64,000 bases of DNA from Heterotrichella gracilis (taxonomy: Eukaryota > Sar > Xanthophyceae > Tribonematales > Xanthonemataceae), in NCBI GenBank assembly GCA_032358255.1, contig JAULBX010013319.1, positions 35,893-99,892 on the forward strand, given 5' to 3'. Both the position numbers and the translations under genes were made by a program. The notes below the pieces were generated by a model that was not told where the DNA came from, searched no databases, and saw nothing but the letters and a program-made list of their open reading frames with translations. The first letter of the stretch is position 1. Each line of letters starts with the position of its first letter. Shown one piece after another: positions 20,884 to 32,100 of this stretch.

Positions 20884-22656
20884 TTGGAGCAGGCGGTACG
20901 AGTGGATGCCAGCATGCTTTGCGCAGGGTTTAGGGTTTGCCGCCAGCTGTCCCTAGTAGGTGATGTGGGTGGCACTGGTCAGGCGCGGGTGAAAGGGGCA
21001 TGCATGCAGGAAGTTTCTCATACTTTGACTATTTTACAGCGCGCCAGCAATAGGCCACCTTTTTATGCACACCAGCTTTACCTGGCAGGCTGTGCGCATC
21101 TTCCAGGCAGCCATTTCCCCCGGCAGGTGGCGCCATGCATTGTGTGGCTGGCAGCACTGCGCAGGGCTCATACCCTGGCAGTGCCGCTGAGGCTCACCAA
21201 GCACAATGCCATGGACGCACCAAGCTGCATTTGCCTGTATGCGCACGTAGCGCACAGGGCCTCCTTTTCCCAGTAGTGATCGATGCGCACAGGCTTGCCA
21301 ATATAAGTTGAGTGATGGCCGTTGAATTCCCGTACAGTCCCAACAATAATCGGTTGGCTGCAGCACTAAACGTTCGAATAAATGACTATTGCGGCACTGC
21401 ACAGCACATGTGCAGGTCAGCGTGAACAAATATTGACGGTTAGACAGGCAGATTGACAGGAGACGAGGTATGAAAGTAGCTAGGAATAATCCCTCAGCCA
21501 GGCAATAGGCAAGTTTTACCTCGAGAGACTTACCAGTTGTATGTTTGGCCCAGCTAGCCCATTACCGTCCCGGAGAGCTTTGAAACAATTGAATACAATC
21601 TACTGCCTTTGTAGACAGTGCATAAGTATAAGTGTTACAACCGCACAGTTTCCCAGGTTTCATTGCAGGATGTATTTGCAAAGCCAATTTGATTAAGCCT
21701 TGGATATTAGATTGCAAAACTATAGGGTTATAACTAGTTTGACGTTCTGCATGGCATGATAGTGGCTGCAAAGTTGACAACAAGTTTTTGGTGCTCACCG
21801 TATGTGCTACCTTTGAATAGCGTTGCCATTCAGTCAATTTTCGGAAATTGATCTAATTAATCTAATCTGATCAGTCAATTGCATTGATGCAGTAACGTGA
21901 CATCACAATTGAAATGCCAGGTGGTGGTGGAATTTACACGTCCAGCGTCTGGGTGACACACTGCAGAAGTGAAAGCTTGAGGTCAAACTCACAAAGTAGT
22001 GAGATAAATTATACTTTACTATGTGACAGTAATTCCGTGACGATCACCGCACCGTGTATGGACCTTGTCCAAAAGACCAACAGGTCAACATCTGGCAGGG
22101 CTGCTCCAACACTGGGCCTGGCATTGTCATGGCTATCCATTACAGTTTTGACATCAAAAATCTGTGAGAAAAGGACAAGAACGATGGCGGTCGCAAATTG
22201 CCTTGTTTGCCGCTTGTCAACCTTGAAAATGGCTCCGACATGCTAGTGGTCCTACTGGCAATAGGGCATGCGGCAGGACGCCTGCGCTACTCAGTGCTTT
22301 ACTGTGACTGAATATAGCATGGTACCCAATTATGTACAGTAACTGGCAATATGCTGGCCTCAATGGCATGCGCACCAACTCTTCAGAGCAACCTGTGACC
22401 ATTACTACAAAATCGCATTCAATATCTATGTGCTGAACATAAATCCTATTATCTAGAGGGATGGAGGCAATCCTACACTGCCGATACAGAAGCGGCCTTG
22501 GCCCAAAAAACACCGTTCAATGATTTGTCACCTGCCCTGGTGAGCACCCATTGCAACTTTGATAGGCCTCCTCTCAAATCGTCTTTGCAACCTTGACCAC
22601 TCAGCTGGCACTCATGGCTGGTATTCAGAGGATCCCCACCGCGCAATCACCCAAAC
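20884..22656. other. Convergent intergenic region
   Basis: About 1.8 kb between the kinase-like locus and the PQ-loop gene, converging. I see no gene, structured RNA or repeat family that I can support. The sequence is less GC-rich than the exons around it. Confidence 0.5.
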
Positions 22657-25600
22657 TCACAAATTTGGAGAGCCACCCCAGTGCGCCTCCCTAGCCTCCC
22701 CTTCCTCGCCACTCGTCCTCCTCTCGCCCCCCTCCTCCGCCATGAGATGCGCCCATGCAGCCCGCACCCTCCGCTCCGCGCGCCGCGTGCGCAGCCTGCA
22801 GTGCAAAGTAAGATAATCTAAAAGATTTATATAATTCAAAATTCCGATTTAAAGTTGTTAAACACTGCAGTTAAATGTGTTACAGGTATTCCCAGATGCA
22901 CAAAATGCAAATAAGACAAGTTAATTGAGCACTGTAGCTGTTTATAAATATACCCAGCCTTTCCTCAATCGGGCACATTGGACTTCTAGAGGAGAGTCTG
23001 GAGGAGGGCATTCCCCTCTGTGCACTACGCCAACTACCTAAACTACCCGCAGTGCGCCATCTTGCCCAGTATGGCGGCATCCAGCAGCAGGCACACAGCG
23101 CTGTCCACCAGCCAGGGTTCAGGTTTCTGGGTTTAGGGTTTAGGTTTACCTCCCCTGCCCCCTACCTGTAGTGCGCCATCTGTCCCAGTATGGCGGCATC
23201 CAGCAGCAGGCACACAGCGCTGTCCACCAGCCAGGGCAGATTGGGCAGCAGGCGGTGCCACAGCAGGCTCCTGTGCGGGGCGGGAGGTGGGGGATTGTGG
23301 AAATGGGCACACATGCTTGAGGTCATGCGCTGCTGGGATGGGTGAGTATGGTGAGTGTGCACCTGTCCTTGTGTACCATGCAAACACAGTCCCTGTGCCA
23401 TCATGTGATGGTATACTCCAGTGATGGTAGACTCCAAAATGTATCGTTACAACACTGGGATTCCTCGCAGAGCACTGCTGCAATGCAAAACCAGCCCACA
23501 AAGCGCAGGACAAGTCAAAATATCCTCTGTGGTACATACACACTCCTTGCTAGGTTTATTAGGGTTTTCAGTCCGCTGTGGTAAATACACACTCCTTGCT
23601 AGGGTTTTTAGGGTTTTCACCTGACAAGGATGGACCCCAGGTAGGTCCCATTGCCCAGCACTGCACACACAAACATTGCGCCTGACAGGCCGCGCGTGGT
23701 TCCCCTCCGGATGTTTTTCAGGATCTGCGGCACCCTCCCGAACAGGAACAGCACAGTCATGCTCCATCCGATGCAGAAGCCCCACATCTCTGCACCTGCA
23801 GGGGCGAAAGGGTTGCGACTGTTTTGCGTGTGCATGCTGCTCTGCGTGTGCATGCTGTTTTGCGTGTGCACACTCAAATCTGCTCGATTTGCAGTATGGC
23901 GGGCCACTTGCATGCAGGTTGTGCCCACAAGGCTTGCACAGCACATTTACAGATTCTTGAATGCAAGGGAGCACAAGTGCAGTCATGCTCCAGCCAATGC
24001 AGAAGCCCCAGATCTCGGCGCCTGCAGGGATGGGAAGGGTTTACAGTTAGGGTTAGGCTGCACAAACCCTAAACCCTGAACCTATCCAGGAGCCCCACAA
24101 CTTGGCGCGTGCAGGGGGTGAGAAGTGGCTGGTTTGTATGCACTCTGAACAACTTTGCACACGTGCATGTGCATTGCTGATTGCCATGTCAAAGAGGAGT
24201 AGGGTTTTGGGTCCACCTGTGTCAAATGGGAAGTGCGTGTTGAGCAGCCTGCGAGAATGGTGCCACATGCCGCTGCCACCTGTCACCCGCCATTGCACCT
24301 CCATCGGCTGCTGGCCAGATGCCCCACCCACCTCCAACCCTGCCAGGCGCCGTGCACTGCCCACTGCCAGAGGGCCAATTCCCGCCTGGCCTGGTTGCAA
24401 AACAGGTGAGGATTCTGACACTGAGGATAATGTGCGGCCCCATGTTTCAATTGGATGTGCTCCTCCCCTTGTACCCGAGGCCTGCCCCCGCCACATCACT
24501 TGAGAATGGCTAGCTCCCTGTGGCATAGAATAAACAGCTAAATGAATATACGATTAGATTTGTTTTACGGAGATATGTAATGGATGTAAGTGTTAAACAT
24601 TTTAATGACCAAGTACAGTGCCGCCTCATCTCAAGGTACAAGGGCATTAGTTCAGGAATATTTTGGGCAAGAACTAAATGAGGCAGTCTCAGAGGACTCC
24701 TCACTTACCCCTCACATGTCCTCACATGTCCTTGCCATTACCTGTGGCGCAAGGCAGAGCACCGAGCCTGTAGTGACCGCCAGCGCCAGCATGATCACCA
24801 CCACAAAGGGGGTAAACCCCAAGGAGGTTGCAGCAGAGGGCTGCATGGAGGTAGCACCGGACTCCACCGCACTGCCATCCACTGGCACACCCTCCCCTAC
24901 CCCACGTGCTGAGGCCTCGCCAGCTGGCACATCCCCATTGGCTGCTGACGCGCCATTTGCCAGCATTTCATTGGAATGCAAGGTGCTGACCACTTCACTG
25001 GGGCTCAGCTGCTGCACAGCAGTGGCCTCGTAGTATAGGTCGTATGGCGGGCCCAGGCGGCGCACAGGCTGGGGTCTGGAGGCGCCTGCATGGGCATGCG
25101 CACAAGTAAATACCCCAGAAAACGAGTGGAAAATAAAATAACGAATAATACTGCTATATCGCTCTGGGAATCTGGCTGTACTGCTGGCGCGCATGTAAGT
25201 ATAGGAAAACCAAAAGAAAACAATGAATTGAAATGACTGAACAAACGTAACAGGGCCTAATTTTGGAATTGGCATAGAGTACAAGGCAGGAGGGCAAAAT
25301 CCACATCAATTGCCATCTTGTCCACTCCTTCCCCAACCATGTACCTGTGTGGTCGTCGTGGCTGGTGGTTTTGCGTGGCGCAGGCGCATGTGTAGGGGTG
25401 AGAATGATTATTATGTATACATACGTAGAAGTCAAGACAGATGGGATGGGAAAGGCAAGGCCTGTCTGACAGGCTTGAAAACGAAAGCTGCTTCAGAAAA
25501 AAAGATCCCAGCAGAATGGACAGGCACTGCCCTCCTATCCGCTGTATCCTACCCTACATGTACCTGTGTGGACATCATGGCTGGTGTTTTCGCGTGGCGC

Positions 25601-26927
25601 ATGTGTACGGGTGAGAATGGGCGGTGGGTGTCTGAACCATGCGGTGATGAGGGCCCCGCTGTGTGCGCTGCTGTCTGCCGATGATGGCAGCAGGGGCTCA
25701 GAGGGTGCGTAGGGGAGCTTGTTGCACCGCTGCAAAACGCAGGGGAGTAAGTTAGATGCGGTGGATTTTGTGGGGAGGGGGGTACATCTCGTGCTTTTAT
25801 GTATACACCCTATAGCTATAGCGCAGATGCAGGGGCGAGATTGGGTGGTGGGCGGGTGACGCATGCAGTGATAACGACAGAGGGGGCTCAGAGGACGGGT
25901 AGGTGTAACGCTGAGTACATGGCAACGGAAGGAGGGTAGATAGGGTATCTCAAAATGCAGTGGGGGACCGGGGTGGCACCAATTTCTACAAGTGGCAACC
26001 CACCGCAGCGTGCATAATTTGCAGCTCCACCGCTGCAAACCCCCAGATTTTGCACAAGCTACAGCCCACCCGCACTACCCGCATTGCGCCTGCACCCCTC
26101 ACCCTCCTCCTGCTGAGCCTCTTGAGCGGCTGGTACCAGTTGTAGTAGATGTGCTGCGCGTCCAGAGCCAGGGTGACCAGGGTGTACAGCACTGCACTCC
26201 ACAGCTGCATGGGGAGCTGCGCACCAGGGCAGTGCATCTGCTCAGTTGCTCCGCTCAGATGCTAGACTTTATATAGGCTATTACGAACAAACAAACTTTA
26301 GGCTAGTACACCAATCTGCCAGTGGCTGTACGCAGTCTGCAGGAACGCATGTAACTTGGTGACCAGGTATCATATTATCAGCACTACTGGGCTGGCATAT
26401 TGGGTGCAGGTGCTCTGCACGGCATGTTACCAGCGCATATTGCTTCTGCTTTGCTTGCAAACTATGCAATTACTTCCATGCAAATTTTGTAACCATTACA
26501 GGTCCTGCAGTGCAGGTGCTGTGCATGCATGACGCCAACAATATACTGTGAACATCTGATTCTGCCTGACATGCAGCCTAGCTGCAAGTGACTTTAACTC
26601 ACATGCTGTAGTCATATCCTAGAACTTGTGAACTTGTGATGCTTTTGCATCTAGCCACAGGACACTCACCACATCAGCGATGATGCACCCAACCACATTC
26701 AGCAGGTCTCCAGCAGTCCAGGTGAGCAGCATAATCCCTGACACAGCCTGAGAGGAGTGGCTGGACCAGTTTGTCACTACCTGGGGAACCTCTGCCACTG
26801 CCCATGCTGTAATGGAAACCAGGCCCATGAAAAAGGAGACAGCATCACGCTTGGTGCACACACAGTCGTCAAAGACGTCTTCAGCCCAGCGCCAGCAGCC
26901 CTCTGGACAGCTGCTGGGATCTAACAT
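22657..26927 (-). CDS. PQ-loop vacuolar/lysosomal amino-acid transporter (PQLC2/Ypq-like)
   Basis: Eight exons on the minus strand encode 489 aa with all phases consistent: 26927-26670, 26216-26103, 25729-25564, 25085-24742, 24385-24217, 23795-23621, 23270-23166, 22795-22657. Two PQ-loop repeats are plain: ITAWAVAEVPQVVTNW near residue 45 and FLFGRVPQILKNIRRGTTRGLS in the sixth exon, each within helical hydrophobic segments (LYTLVTLALDAQHIYYNWY, FVVVIMLALAVTTGSVLC and others). Family members (SLC66A1/PQLC2, yeast Ypq1-3) export cationic amino acids from lysosome or vacuole; the substrate here is inferred only from that. A long low-complexity loop (exons 3-4, Ser/Ala/Gly-rich) separates the two halves. 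The tail is cytosol-like and Arg/Glu-rich. The start is the first Met of exon 1 in the family frame, MLDPSSCPEG. The exon 5 acceptor is the least certain. Confidence 0.86.
23043..23112 (-). repeat. Ghost copy of PQ-loop exon 7
   Basis: Copy of about 65 bases of the donor end of exon 23166-23270 (about 120 bases away), encoding VDSAVCLLLDAAILGQ with a substitution, next to a TTTAGGG tract at 23119-23140. Confidence 0.88.
23980..24118 (-). repeat. Two ghost copies of PQ-loop exon 6 (acceptor end)
   Basis: Copies at about 23984-24034 and 24080-24116 of the junction cctgcag|GTGCAGAGATGTGGGGCTTC, source 23750-23801. They are separated by an aaccctaaaccctgaacc tract. Confidence 0.86.
25328..25400 (-). 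repeat. Ghost copy of PQ-loop exon 3 (donor end)
   Basis: Degraded copy of the end of exon 25564-25729 with its donor (tacctgtgtgg motif), encoding a broken RTHAPRKTTSHDDHTG. Confidence 0.85.
25825..25925 (-). repeat. Ghost copy of PQ-loop exon 3 (middle)
   Basis: Diverged copy of the middle of exon 3 (gggcggtgggtgtctgaaccatgcggtgatgagg region), lying on the acceptor side of the true exon. With 25328-25400 this makes three versions of the same exon. Confidence 0.78.
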
Positions 26928-27867
26928 GGCTGGTAACAACAAGTAATACCTTGAAGACTGCTGCTGCCAGCTGTTTGGTAATATCAAGGACCCTCGTACC
27001 ACTGCCACAAAGTACCGTAGCTGGTAAGGCAAACTCGGCTTGCCTCTTAATTAAAGTAAACACAAACGCTTGATTCAACTGAGGTCAACGCTGCACCTAA
27101 GAAGGCAAGCTACCAGCAGCTGTCGCTGCAACGGTTTGAATGTGTGCCAGCTGCTGCTGCGAAATCAGGGACAAGCCCCTGACCGTATATATTGAAGGCA
27201 GAACAGTGGGCCACAACGCCGCTTGGCAGTGAAGAAAGGTGGCCACAGAAAACGTCAACAGCAGAAAAGAGCCTCCTCGTTGCGAACAGAGCCTAGTGGA
27301 ATCAGGCTGCAAACGTTTTTGGCCTCGAGAGGCACGTGTGTTGCGTTGCTCTGAGCAGGTGAGTCAACGACCTGGATTGGAAGCTGCATTCACATGGGGT
27401 ACAGGTGGAACTAAAATTGCCCATGTGACAAATCGTACCCACGGGGCACTGGTGGCCACTGCCTACCAGACAGCATGCTCGAGTCAGCTGGCTCTAGCCC
27501 ACATGACTAGAGCTGGTAGGTCCAATGTAAGTGACCACCCTAGCCACCCACCGCCACCACAGGCAGCACTGGCTAGGCTAGTAGAGAGCACCATATACAC
27601 CATACCTTTGTTTTCCAACATGCGCATGCGCGTGATATGCACAACACAACTGCCAGCGCCTGCAGGCACTTTTTGTTTGCCCATTGAATGCAGCAAAAAG
27701 GCATTGCACTTGAACAGCTGGACCACAGTCACCCACAGGACCGGTGCCCTTTCTGTTGCAGCACCACCGTGGCATGGCTCCTCACAGCCCCATGGGTTTA
27801 GAGTTTAGCAAACCCGTCACCTTGAACCCTATGCCCATCTCCACAAGCTCCCACGTCCTACCCCCAT

Positions 27868-28112
27868 CCCCAGCCTCACCATCCTCCAATGCAGACCCTG
27901 AGGGTTTCTAGGGTTTCCTCCCGTCCCACACTGCCACATGATTTCATGTGATGCCTTCACATGACACAAACGCTGTTCCAGCTGTGGCCCTACTGCGGTA
28001 CCACGTGGTGCGTTGGTCCAGCAGGACCCCAGTTGAGGGCAGTGGAATTGCTAGAAAATCCGCGTGCAACGCGTAGGCGCTGCTGCCCTGCCAGGGATAA
28101 CATGATATGCCT
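27868..28112 (-). pseudogene. Detached dead copy of the last exon of the ABC transporter gene
   Basis: About 240 bases alignable with 29150-29395: shared blocks are 'ctcccgtcccacactg', 'gttccagctgtggccctactgcggt' and 'cgctgctgccctgccagggataac' against the signature and Walker B coding region. Many substitutions and indels destroy the frame. It lies about 1.1 kb beyond the ABC gene's stop codon, outside the transcription unit, with CCCTGAGGGTTTCTAGGGTTT beside it. Confidence 0.87.
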
Positions 28113-28246
28113 GGGTTAAATTTGTCTTCGAAGACACGGTGACAAGGAGTAGCATCAGCCAATCAAATGGGAACAATTACCAGAGCTGCAAGACTGCTAT
28201 TGACAGTGATGTGGAAGGCAAATGGTAACTTGACACAACATTCCAG

Positions 28247-28409
28247 GGGGGCCGACGAGATGTGGAAGCGCATGTGGGCTCTCACCATCCACGAGCTATG
28301 CCACAACAGATGCCAGCACCACAACAAGGCGTTCATTGCAGAGTGGGAGAGGCTGTTTGAGGCCCACATCATGCAGCTCCACAAGCAGCCTGTGCTGTGC
28401 TTCATCTGA
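28247..28409 (+). pseudogene. Orphan exon of a WLM-type zinc metallopeptidase
   Basis: After a good acceptor (acattccag) comes an open segment to a TGA, encoding GADEMWKRMWALTIHELCHNRCQHHNKAFIAEWERLF. The spacing HELCHNRCQHH matches the HExxHxxxxxH zinc motif of WLM-domain (Wss1-like) proteases, followed by the expected Phe and amphipathic helix. Wss1/SPRTN-type enzymes act on DNA-protein crosslinks. I find no partner exons on the plus strand nearby, so it may be a relic, a captured exon, or the last exon of a gene whose other exons I missed. Zinc residues are intact. Confidence 0.55.
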
Positions 28410-29134
28410 TACTATATGTATGAAAGACTGCACTTTTAAAGTTACAATCTGACAATGTCCAGTGAGTGACCTGTAGAGAGCTACATCAACTTGAACGCCA
28501 CCGACAATTGTGCTAGTTAGCCGGTTTTAAGGGCTACTTCAGAAGGCATCTGCACAATTTCCTGCCATCACCATGCCCTCCTAGAGCGCAATTGCCCATG
28601 TCAATTTACAATAGTGAATCCATTTAGACAACTTTGATATAATGTTATTTCCAGAAATTTGCTTAGCTGTTTTATAGTAAATTTGGGGCCACAGTGGTCC
28701 CAATAATTCACGGAAAGTTTTAGCACTCGACGAGGTGTCACTGATTTCGTTAAGCGCCTCCAACAGTTTTGAGAGCCCGGTTTGGCTTCTTGAATTTTGA
28801 CGTCAGTACTGTCTAATAAATTTGTATTATATAGGCCAGGTCGTGTAGGTCTTAAGTGCATGTGAGTTGCATGCCGCTCATGAGATTACTGTATTTCAAA
28901 GGACGTACAACTGCAGGACTTGTCAAATGGTAGGGTTTGGAAAATTACTGTACGGTGTAACAAATTTGTGTTTTACAATCCCACCTTGAGGCACGCATGT
29001 GACTGTAAACGCAACTGTGCAGCATGCTTTGTTGGTAAAAGTAATTTCATTTCAGAAGCATCTCCACAAAAGTAAACTGAATAACAGTTATCCATATAAA
29101 GCGGTCCAAGGGTCCTTCCAATTGCCATGCCTAA

Positions 29135-32100
29135 TCAGTGCCCCACCTCCACCAGATCCCACCCCCCAACCCCATCGCCAGCCAGCCTCAACACCCTCCC
29201 ATGCAGAGGCCCCAGGGTCTCCTCCCGCCCCACACTGACCCACGTGATCCCATGTGACGCCATCACGTGGTACAGATGCTGCTCCAGCTGTGGCCCTACT
29301 GCGGTGGTGCTTTCATCCAATAGGACCAGTTGGGGGCGGTGGTACAGCACGCGCGCGATGCACAGCCGCTGCTGCTCTCCCGGGGATAGCATGCCTGGGG
29401 ATGGGGAGGGAAAAAATGGGATGGTAAGGGACAGAAAAGAACACGTGAGTGGAAGGCGTTAATAAGGCGGCATAGCAACTGCGCATGTTGAAATGATCAC
29501 CAAGCCTGCTCTTGACGTAAATTCAGTGGCAATTTACACCTTGAAAGCAACAATTAAAGGATCAATTCCTCAGGATCAATTATGTAAATTCTGGCAATTT
29601 ACAGAGCTCACACTCATTACATTACATAACATGCGTGCCTCCGCAAGGATGCATCCACACTCATGTTTTGGAGCAACGGCTGCCAACCTGCTCCCTCGTT
29701 GCTTACCTCCCCAATCACACTCCATGCGCCAATCCCCTTGCACCCTGTGCAGCAAATAATCCAGGCGCACTGCCTCTAGTATGTGCCGCAGCTCACTAGG
29801 ATTTTGCGGAGGGTCTGTAGGGTATGTCACCTGTTCAGCTAGGGTTCTACCAGGAGCCACCAGCGGCTGCTGAGGGAGGAACATCACCTGAAGATAAAAC
29901 GGGGATGGAGTTAAATATATACATAGGTTGCAACCAACTTGTGAAGGAGAGTAGTTGGCCTGGCAAGCAACATGAGGACAGTAGTGCCTGGCGCGTGACC
30001 ATAGTGATTGCATCGCATTGTAGTTCTACTAGCCAGTCCATCTCTGTATCTGTTTTCAATGTCTGGATCCTGAACCCTAACCACAGAAGTGCACTGAGCG
30101 GCACAAATGGATGACAAGGCAGAATCGTAGTGGAGCATGGAGCATGGTGTGCGCACCGATTGTTGGCTTTCCACCCCTATGGCCACTCTCCCTCCTTGCA
30201 GGCTCCACAGCCCCACGAGCCCCCGCAGCAATGTGGATTTGCCGCACCCGCTAGGGCCACAAATCAATAGGCCCTCCCCGGAAAACACCCGCAAATTCAG
30301 GTTTTTGACCGCCATTTGGCCCGCTGGCGCCAGGCATGTGAGACTCTCCAATGCCAGCAGGGGGGTGGCACCGATAGAATGGGCAGGGGAGGAGGGGGAC
30401 GGGGCATGCATGGCTCGCAGCGTGGCTTGCAAGCTGTGGTAAGGTGCTGAAGTAAACACCGTCACAGGGTAGGCACTGCTACCTGCAAAACGGGAGGGAA
30501 AGATAAGGCTTGTATGGGATGCAGCTGCAACCCAAACACTGATGATTTAGTTTCAGGGTCTTGGCTGCATCCACTTCAACTGTCTCGGCCATCATAACCC
30601 TAGGAGAAACAGGTCCTGAAACAACATGCTAGCCATATAAACACCATCATCACTCATGGGACGTTCTCACCAAGGGGGAAATGAAATTACATGAAATGGA
30701 ATGACACTGCATGAAACTCGCCGTACCGTGGATGGGGTGCAGCACCACAGGGCACATCCCCGCGTCCCGCTTCTCATACCCTAGCAGGGTTCTGGCCCCA
30801 GTCACCTCGCTCCACCGCATCCCCTGGCGGCCGTGCAGTGCCAGCCCTGTGCGTGGGTCAACGGCATTGCACCAGTGGCCCTGCAAAAATTCACATTCCC
30901 TCGTCATAAACGGTTTTGGCCAAACAGCATTGGCGGGATACCGGCCTGGAGGGACCTGATTCACCCAGGAAACTCACTGCAAAACACGAATGTCCCATCT
31001 AAATTGCCACATTTCCACTGCCTTAGAGCGAGATGCTTAAAGAAAGAGGAGTGCAGCGCCAGGCCTGTTTGTAGGTCACCGGCATTGCACCAGTGGCCCT
31101 GCGAGTTGCCAGGTTGTCTACGTCCCCATAAAACATACTACTTTGCATTGTATGGTGACAGCAACATGGCGGGAAACAAACCCAGTGCTGGAGGACATCA
31201 ATGCACCGGTCATGCATAGATGCTGTCCTACTGGAGGGACCTACTCTACTCCAAAAAAATACAAACTAGGCACCACATATTGCCACGCTTTATAGCTGAA
31301 AGCACTGTATTAACACAGTTTCACGAGCCACGGTAAGCAGCCCCTTACCTGTGACTCCAGTGCCTGCTGGAGGTGCCGGAACCAGTGCAGGAATGCCGCC
31401 AGCATGCGGTCCATCTGGTGCGAAGCCTGCAAGCAAGGCTTTGGGGTTTAGGGTTTTAGGGTTCAGGGTGTGGGCACAGCGCTGTGAGTCAACCACAGGA
31501 AGGGTCGGGGTCAAGGGGGTATGATGAGGTTTGCTGGGGTATGTGCTAGGATTTCTGGGATATGCAATGGGTTTTCCACAACATTCAATGGGAGCATGCA
31601 CGGGCGGAGTTCACACAGCCATACCACGTTGCAAGCACACTACATGATCAAATCTTCAAGAACATGCAGATTCATGCAAGGGAGAAAGCTGCAATATATG
31701 AGCATTCCTTCCTTGGTTTACTTCTATTGCCCCTTGCCCCACCTGCTGGAGGGTGTTTGCGCTGCTGTCGGGGGCCAAATCCACGCCCCCCTGCGCAAAC
31801 TGAAATGTGACGATGGCCAGCATTTGCGGGTGGGGGGGCGCATCCGGGAAAATGTTGAGTACCTCCCCCTGCAGGGATGGCATCAGGCGATGCACCGAGA
31901 GCTCCATTTCCACACTGCCATCCGCCAGCTGGAACATGCCAGGTGGCGCAACCATGTGCGCCAGGTCTGCAGGGGGAGTGCAGGAAACAGGCAAACATAA
32001 TGAAATACCAAACGGCGTCTGAGGAATTGTGGTATGGATGTTCATTTCCAATCAGACCACTGACATATACAGCATTATTGTGTTACATTTCTACATGAAA

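Larger units (their letters stand above)
26928..29134. other. Region between the PQ-loop and ABC transporter genes
   Basis: Both flanking genes run on the minus strand, so this holds the PQ-loop promoter and the ABC gene's 3' flank. It also holds a dead copy of the last ABC exon and a single metallopeptidase-like exon (both listed separately). The remainder (26928-27850, 28410-29130) shows nothing I can name. Confidence 0.5.
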
